Shown: positions 59,452-64,000 of the stretch, in pieces
How positions within the stretch are numbered: position 1 is the first letter of the stretch
Layout: every line of letters begins with the position of its first letter
NCBI GenBank assembly: GCA_022827095.1
Contig: JAJDTP010000004.1
Coordinates: 248,001-312,000, forward strand
Source: Dehalococcoidia bacterium
Lineage (GTDB): Bacteria; Chloroflexota; Dehalococcoidia; Lucifugimonadales; UBA3495
Direction: 5' to 3'
Length of the DNA stretch: 64,000 nucleotides
Translations under genes and position numbers: made by a program
The notes under the pieces: generated by a model
What the model was told of the DNA's origin: nothing
What the model saw: only the letters and a program-made list of their open reading frames with translations
Database searches by the model: none

Positions 59452-60519
59452 ATGCCCATCTCACCACTGGTTGACCAGACCATCGCCGCCATCGGGCCGC
59501 TGGACGCCGCCGCGGTTGCCGCCGCCGAGGCCCGCCAGGGCGTGCTCACCAAGCCGCCCGGCAGTCTGGGCCGGCTGGAAGCCCTGTCCATCCAGTTGGC
59601 GGGCATAACCGGCCAGCCTATCCCGGAGATCACCGGCAAGGCGGTCATCGTGGTGGCCGGCGACCACGGCGTCGCCTCCGAGGGCGTGTCGGCCTACCCT
59701 GCCGAGGTCACGCCGCAGATGGTGTTCAACTTCGTGGCCGGTGGCGCGGCGATCAACGCGCTGGCCCGAAACGCCGGCGCCAACATCAGCGTGATCGACG
59801 CCGGCGTGGCCGTGGACCTGGACCCGCAGCCCGGGCTCACCATCGCCAAGGTCGGTTACGGCGCGGGCAACATCGCCCGGGGCCCCGCCATGAGCCGGGA
59901 GGACGCCGTTCGCTGCCTGGAGATCGGCATCAACGCCGCCAACGAGCAGGCCGACGCGGGGGCCAACATCATCGCCGGCGGCGACATGGGCATCGGTAAC
60001 ACCACGCCGTCGGCCGCCATCACCGCCGCCATCACCGGCGCCGACGTGGCAACCGTCACCGGCCGCGGCACCGGCGTCGACGACGCGGGACTGGAAGGCA
60101 AGATCGCCACCATTCGCCGAGCCCTGGAGGTCAACCAACCCGACGGCAACAACGGCTTGGACGTGCTGACCAAAGTGGGCGGGTTCGAGATCGGCGTGCT
60201 GGCCGGCGTCATGTTGGGCGCCGCCGCGCGAAACTGCGCCGTGGTCGTGGACGGGTTCATCAGCGGCGCGGCGGCACTGATCGCCTGGCGGCTGTGCCCC
60301 AATATCGCGCAACGCTGCATCGCCGCCCACCGCTCCGTGGAGCCCGGCCACAACGTCGGCCTGCAGGCTATGGGATTGTCTCCCCTGCTGGACATGGACA
60401 TGCGCCTGGGCGAGGGCACCGGCGCGGCGCTGGCTATGCCCATCATAGAAGCCGCGGCCAAAACCCTGGCGGAGATGGCAACCTTTGCCGAGGCCGGCGT
60501 CTCCGACCGCGACGACTAG
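59452..60519 (+). CDS. cobT: Nicotinate-nucleotide-dimethylbenzimidazole phosphoribosyltransferase
   Basis: A 355-residue CobT. It has KPPGSLGRLEALSIQLAGIT near the N-terminus, VIVVAGDHGVASEGVSAYPAEVT, GNIARGPAMSREDAVRCLEIG, ANIIAGGDMGIGNTTPSAA, GLDVLTKVGGFEIGVLAGVML and the catalytic Glu in MRLGEGTGAALAM. It makes alpha-ribazole phosphate from nicotinate mononucleotide and the lower base. No dimethylbenzimidazole synthesis gene is visible, so the base may be imported or made elsewhere. Confidence 0.96.
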   Translation: MPISPLVDQTIAAIGPLDAAAVAAAEARQGVLTKPPGSLGRLEALSIQLAGITGQPIPEITGKAVIVVAGDHGVASEGVSAYPAEVTPQMVFNFVAGGAAINALARNAGANISVIDAGVAVDLDPQPGLTIAKVGYGAGNIARGPAMSREDAVRCLEIGINAANEQADAGANIIAGGDMGIGNTTPSAAITAAITGADVATVTGRGTGVDDAGLEGKIATIRRALEVNQPDGNNGLDVLTKVGGFEIGVLAGVMLGAAARNCAVVVDGFISGAAALIAWRLCPNIAQRCIAAHRSVEPGHNVGLQAMGLSPLLDMDMRLGEGTGAALAMPIIEAAAKTLAEMATFAEAGVSDRDD

Positions 60520-60537
60520 CCCCGCGTCCTCGCCACC

Positions 60538-61419
60538 GTGTTACGGGCCGCCTACGCCCCGCTGCTGGTGGCGCTGTCTTTCCTGACGCTGCTGCCGGTC
60601 GGGGTGGCAAACCCCACCGACGCCGAAATCTCCCGCTCCCGGGGCTGGTACCCCTTCGTCGGCGGGCTGTACGGCCTCCTGCTGGTGGGAGTGCTGTGGC
60701 TCTTCGTTCTAGTTCCTCCGCCGTTCGCCTTCTCACTGCTGGCCGCTGCGCTGCTGCTGGTAATTCCGGCACTGGTCAACCGGTTCCTGCACCTGGACGG
60801 CCTCATGGACTTCTGCGACGCCATGTGGGGCGGACGCACGGTGGAACGCCGCCTAGAGATAATGCGCGATTCCCGGGTCGGCTCTTTCGCGGTGGCCGGC
60901 TGCGCGTGCGTGCTGCTGATCAAGTTCGCCGCCCTGTCCAGCCTGACGCTGATGGGAGCAATCGCAGCATCCCTGCTGGTGTATCCGGTGATTTCCCGGT
61001 GGTCCATGACACTCCTGCTCACGGCCTTTCCATACGGACGCCAGCAGGGCATCGGCAGCGCGTTCTTCGCCGGTGACCGTCCCTGGCTGGCCACCGCGCT
61101 GGCCCTGTTGACCGCCGCCGCGCTGTGCTGGCTGGCCCTGGGCGTGGTGGGAGTCGCCGTGCTGGCCGCGTCTTCGTTGCTGGCCCTGGCGCTGGGTCTA
61201 TGGACCGCCCGCCGGCTCGGGGGCGGGTTGACCGGCGACTGCTATGGCGCCACCAACGAGATCGTGGAAGCGTTTTCACTCGCCTGTTTCACGGCGTGGC
61301 TCGGGATCGGGCCGCCACCGTATCTTGACCTGGGGTACGGCTCTGGCATCCTCTACCATGTCTTCAACTGGCTGCCCGCGCAAGTCGGCTGGTTCTCCTA
61401 CTCCTCATGGACCCCATAG
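60538..61419 (+). CDS. cobS: Adenosylcobinamide-GDP ribazoletransferase
   Basis: A 293-residue cobalamin synthase, an integral membrane enzyme. It has LRAAYAPLLVALSFLTLLPVGV, the acidic motif RFLHLDGLMDFCDAMWGG with the conserved D-x-x-D/E of the family, RDSRVGSFAVAGCACVLLIKFAAL, GGGLTGDCYGATNEIVEAFSLAC and about six to seven TM helices. It joins adenosylcobinamide-GDP to alpha-ribazole. It starts with GTG 18 nt after cobT and overlaps cbiB by 13 nt. Confidence 0.94.
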   Translation: MLRAAYAPLLVALSFLTLLPVGVANPTDAEISRSRGWYPFVGGLYGLLLVGVLWLFVLVPPPFAFSLLAAALLLVIPALVNRFLHLDGLMDFCDAMWGGRTVERRLEIMRDSRVGSFAVAGCACVLLIKFAALSSLTLMGAIAASLLVYPVISRWSMTLLLTAFPYGRQQGIGSAFFAGDRPWLATALALLTAAALCWLALGVVGVAVLAASSLLALALGLWTARRLGGGLTGDCYGATNEIVEAFSLACFTAWLGIGPPPYLDLGYGSGILYHVFNWLPAQVGWFSYSSWTP

Positions 61420-62387
61420 CCGCCGCGCTCGACACTCTTCCCGTCCCGCTGGACATGCTGGCGTTGCTGCTGGCGCTGCTGCTGGATCTGACACTGGGTG
61501 AGCCGCCCAACCGCCTGCATCCCACGGTGTGGATCGGCAACACCGTCGCCCTGGCCGAGCGCATCGCGCCCAGCGCGCAGGCTGCAACGCCGCTGCAACT
61601 GGCCTTCGGCGCCGGCATGTCCCTGCTGGTCCCGGCGGCGTGGGGCGCGATGGCATGGGCTGTCTCGTTCGGGCTGATGCAGTTGCACCCGCTGGCCTAC
61701 GTGCTGGTGGTGGCTGCCCTGCTCAAGACCGCCTTCTCCGTGCGGATGTTGCACCGGGTGGCCGCCGGTATAGGACGGATCCTGTCCTCCGGCGACATTG
61801 CGGAGGCGCGGCGGCAGATGTCGGCCCTGGTCAGCCGGGACACCTCCCAACTCACCACCGGGCAGATGGCCGCCGGCGCCATCGAGTCCGTCGCCGAGAA
61901 CATCACCGACAGCATCGTCGGCCCCCTGCTGGCCTTCGCGCTGTTCGGCCTGCCCGGCGCGGTGGCCTACCGGGCCATCAACACGCTGGACAGCATGGTG
62001 GGCTATCACGGCCGCTACGAGTACCTGGGCAAGGCGTCAGCCCGCCTGGACGACCTGGTGAACCTGGTCCCCGCGCGGCTGGCGGCGGCGCTGCTGTGGC
62101 TGTCCACCGTCATGCTGCCGGGAATGGTTGGCGGTCGGGCGTGGCGCATCATGTTCGCCCACCGCGGCCGCACCGAGTCGCCCAACGCCGGCTGGACCAT
62201 GGCCGCCATGGCCGGCGGCCTGGGCGTCACGCTGGAAAAGGTCGGCCACTACCGCCTGGGCGATCCCGCGCCGGAGCCGGAGGCCCGTCACATTGGCCGC
62301 GCCACCCGCGCCCTCTACGCCACCACAGCGCTGGCCGCCGCCGTCGCCATCGGCATCCTGTGGCTGCGGTGGGCCTACTGGCCGTAG
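61407..62387 (+). CDS. cbiB: Adenosylcobinamide-phosphate synthase
   Basis: A 326-residue CbiB/CobD membrane protein that attaches the aminopropanol phosphate linker to adenosylcobyrate. Markers are LLLDLTLGEPPNRLHPTVWIG, LKTAFSVRMLHRVAAGIGRIL, SVAENITDSIVGPLLAFALFG, NTLDSMVGYHGRYEYLGKASARLDD, NAGWTMAAMAGGLGVTLEK. The ATG lies within the end of cobS. It provides the step before CobS and after the threonine-phosphate decarboxylase encoded near the window edge. Confidence 0.94.
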   Translation: MDPIAAALDTLPVPLDMLALLLALLLDLTLGEPPNRLHPTVWIGNTVALAERIAPSAQAATPLQLAFGAGMSLLVPAAWGAMAWAVSFGLMQLHPLAYVLVVAALLKTAFSVRMLHRVAAGIGRILSSGDIAEARRQMSALVSRDTSQLTTGQMAAGAIESVAENITDSIVGPLLAFALFGLPGAVAYRAINTLDSMVGYHGRYEYLGKASARLDDLVNLVPARLAAALLWLSTVMLPGMVGGRAWRIMFAHRGRTESPNAGWTMAAMAGGLGVTLEKVGHYRLGDPAPEPEARHIGRATRALYATTALAAAVAIGILWLRWAYWP

Positions 62388-62389
62388 TG

Positions 62390-62395
62390 TAGAAT
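62390..62395 (+). promoter_or_regulatory. -10-like TAGAAT immediately after cbiB
   Basis: TAGAAT at 62390-62395 follows the cbiB stop, in the phrase GTGTAGAATGCCGGCAT, also found before the GlcG-like gene. It may start a secondary transcript for the Uma2 and decarboxylase genes, but read-through from the riboswitch operon is also possible. Confidence 0.35.
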
Positions 62396-62429
62396 GCCGG
62401 CATAGCAACCGGCTCTTGGAGTACCCGAG

Positions 62430-63017
62430 ATGACCACCGTACAACCCGGAACAAGAATGACCCTGGCCGAATACCGCGAGCTGGATGAAACTGACGGCGG
62501 CGTGTGGGAGTTGATTAATGGAGAGTTATATCAGATGCCGCCGGCCACTGGTAAGCACCAGTTTTTGATGGATTTCCTGGTGAGAATGATCAATAACCTG
62601 ATGGATGCCGTAAATCCGTCGCCGGGTTGGGCGTTTAGCAACCTCGGTTTGGCCCTGTCCGATTTGTACGCCCCGACACCCGACATCATCTATTTGAGAC
62701 AGGGGAACCTGCGTCTTATCAACGGCAGTTTTGTGGAGGGGATACCGGATTTGGTTGTAGAGATTTTGTCCTCCGACCGGAACCGTGACTTGGTGACGAA
62801 GCGGGCCTGGTACGCTGGAGCCGGTATACCAGAGTACTGGATAATTGATCTGGCCAATGAAGAGATCATCGTCCTGGAATGGAACGGAATAGAGTACGCT
62901 GAACGCGCCTTTTCGCGCGGCGATACACTCACGACGCAGACCATACCTGGATTTGAACTTCCTTTGGAGCAGATCTTCGGGCATCCGTCTCTCACCTCGA
63001 TTTCCGCCAATCGTTAG
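62430..63017 (+). CDS. Uma2-family protein inside the cobalamin operon
   Basis: A 195-residue Uma2 protein: VWELINGELYQMPPATGKHQ, PTPDIIYLRQGNLR, GIPDLVVEILSSDR, KRAWYAGAGIPEYWIIDLANEEIIVLEWNG. It is AT-richer than the flanking cob genes, suggesting recent arrival. It separates cbiB from the aminotransferase gene. Confidence 0.86.
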   Translation: MTTVQPGTRMTLAEYRELDETDGGVWELINGELYQMPPATGKHQFLMDFLVRMINNLMDAVNPSPGWAFSNLGLALSDLYAPTPDIIYLRQGNLRLINGSFVEGIPDLVVEILSSDRNRDLVTKRAWYAGAGIPEYWIIDLANEEIIVLEWNGIEYAERAFSRGDTLTTQTIPGFELPLEQIFGHPSLTSISANR

Positions 63018-63027
63018 CGGTATCCAG

Positions 63028-64000
63028 ATGCCCCAGGACCCACTCAACACTGTCCAACCTTCCCGTCCCGTCCACGGCGGCATCAAGGAGGCCGAGCTGC
63101 GGGCGCTGGGCCTGCGCCTGGAAGACTGCCTCGATTTCTCCGCCAGCGTCAGCCCCCTGGGTCCGCCGGAGGGCGTCGCCGAGGCCATCGCCGCCGTTGA
63201 CCTCACCGCCTACCCCGACCCCCACTGTCTGGCGCTGACCGAGGCCATCGCCGCGCATCATATCGGCGACGGGGTGTCCATCGGCAACGTCATCGTCGGC
63301 AACGGCTCAACCGAGATCATCCACCTGCTGACCCGGGCTTGGGTCGGCTCGCTCCCGGCGGGGAGCACCTCCAACGCCCTGCTGCTCACCCCCACCTACG
63401 GCGAGTACGACGGCGCCGTCCGCATCTCCGGCGGGAGCGTGTCGACTCTCACCGCCACCCGGTGCAGCGATGGGTTCGCCTGGGACACGGTTGCCGTGAC
63501 CGCGGCCATCGCCGCCCAACGGCCCGCCCTGACCTTCATCTGCAATCCCAACAACCCCACGGGCGTGCTGATGGATCGTGGTCAACTGGCGATGATCGCC
63601 GACGCCGCTGCCGGCGTTGGCGGCCTGCTGGTCGTCGACGAGGCATACATCAACCTGTCGGAACGCCGGGCCGACGCCGACGTAATTGAACTGGCCGCCC
63701 GTCACGGGTCCATAATCGCGCTGCGCTCCATGACCAAGGACTACGCGCTGACCGCCCTTCGCCTCGGCTACGCGGTGGCCAGCGAGCCGGTCATCGCACG
63801 TCTGGCGGCCCTGCAACCCGACTGGAGCGTCAACGGCCTGGCCCAGGCGGCGGGCTTGATCGCCATCGCGGACGCGGAATACCTGGAGCGAGCGCGTCAG
63901 GCGGTCGCGGCCTCCCGCGATTGCGTGGTTGAGCGCTTGACCGCTCTGGGCATCCGTTGTTATCCCACCGCGGCCAACTTCGTGCTGGCGCAGGTGGGCG
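63028..64000 (+). CDS. Threonine-phosphate decarboxylase-like aminotransferase, N-terminal part
   Basis: The frame from the ATG at 63028 runs 324 codons to the window edge without a stop. It is a PLP fold-type I protein: DFSASVSPLGPPEGV, YPDPHCLALTEAIAAHH, IVGNGSTEIIHLLTRAW, FICNPNNPTG, LVVDEAYINLSE and the lysine region LRSMTKDYALTALRLGY. The context and the opening motif fit CobC/CobD, which makes (R)-1-amino-2-propanol phosphate for CbiB; a histidinol-phosphate aminotransferase is the alternative. The C-terminus is missing. Confidence 0.85.
   Translation, partial: MPQDPLNTVQPSRPVHGGIKEAELRALGLRLEDCLDFSASVSPLGPPEGVAEAIAAVDLTAYPDPHCLALTEAIAAHHIGDGVSIGNVIVGNGSTEIIHLLTRAWVGSLPAGSTSNALLLTPTYGEYDGAVRISGGSVSTLTATRCSDGFAWDTVAVTAAIAAQRPALTFICNPNNPTGVLMDRGQLAMIADAAAGVGGLLVVDEAYINLSERRADADVIELAARHGSIIALRSMTKDYALTALRLGYAVASEPVIARLAALQPDWSVNGLAQAAGLIAIADAEYLERARQAVAASRDCVVERLTALGIRCYPTAANFVLAQVG

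Overview
This is a GC-rich bacterial chromosome segment with mostly housekeeping and metabolic genes broken up by many small toxin-antitoxin (TA) pairs, Uma2-family nuclease-like genes and short palindromic repeats. The mix of two luciferase-like flavin oxidoreductases, an Ldh-family oxidoreductase, an HpcH-type aldolase, a lipoprotein copper nitrite reductase, an hflKC-ftsH neighbourhood, eight Uma2 paralogues and about ten TA-like modules suggests a Chloroflexota lineage (Dehalococcoidia/SAR202-like). That placement is inferred from gene content only. No rRNA, tRNA, transposase or CRISPR array was recognised.

Layout. 0-5 kb: the start of a lipoprotein gene that leaves the window, a VOC protein, a lipoprotein NirK, an AbrB/PIN TA pair and a MoxR/ChlI-like AAA ATPase. 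4.8-9.5 kb: two tandem Uma2 genes, a HesB-related gene with an in-frame UGA and a SECIS-like hairpin (candidate selenoprotein), HicAB, a YqeK-like phosphohydrolase and a GmrSD-type nuclease. 9.6-13.7 kb: HIT protein, acyl-CoA dehydrogenase, LLM oxidoreductase, a phd gene with a truncated relE between duplicated flanks, and a GlcG-like gene. 13.7-16.3 kb: an apparent three-gene operon of AAA15 ATPase, DUF4276 (TOPRIM-like) and a GYDRx-repeat protein fused to an Smr domain. 16.4-34.7 kb: deacetylase, TA pairs, obg-nadD-pyrE, serine hydrolase, YgfZ, an A-type Fe-S carrier, a histidine kinase with two Rcp1-like response regulators, a PIMT-like methyltransferase and an LLM oxidoreductase. 34.9-37.2 kb: an AT-richer operon of ImmA/IrrE peptidase, a two-helix membrane protein, a BpsA-like enzyme broken at a C8 tract, and an unknown protein. 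37.3-46.4 kb: metabolic genes, peptidases, MazEF and a HEPN pair. 46.4-55.3 kb: Uma2, hflK-hflC, a MazF-like module, ftsH, asparaginase and an MNT-HEPN fusion. 55.5-64 kb: a cobalamin riboswitch with terminator, then a late cobalamin pathway (cobB/cbiA, cobO, cobT, cobS, cbiB and the start of a CobC/CobD-like decarboxylase) with two Uma2 genes inside it.

The strongest candidates for undescribed biology are (1) the selenoprotein candidate at 5977-6306, whose UGA is followed at the expected distance by a perfect stem with a GGUC apical loop; (2) the AAA15-DUF4276-GYD/Smr operon; (3) the ImmA-2TM-BpsA-like-unknown operon with its homopolymer frameshift; and (4) two TA modules sitting between duplicated copies of host flanking DNA, which suggests a shared insertion mechanism.
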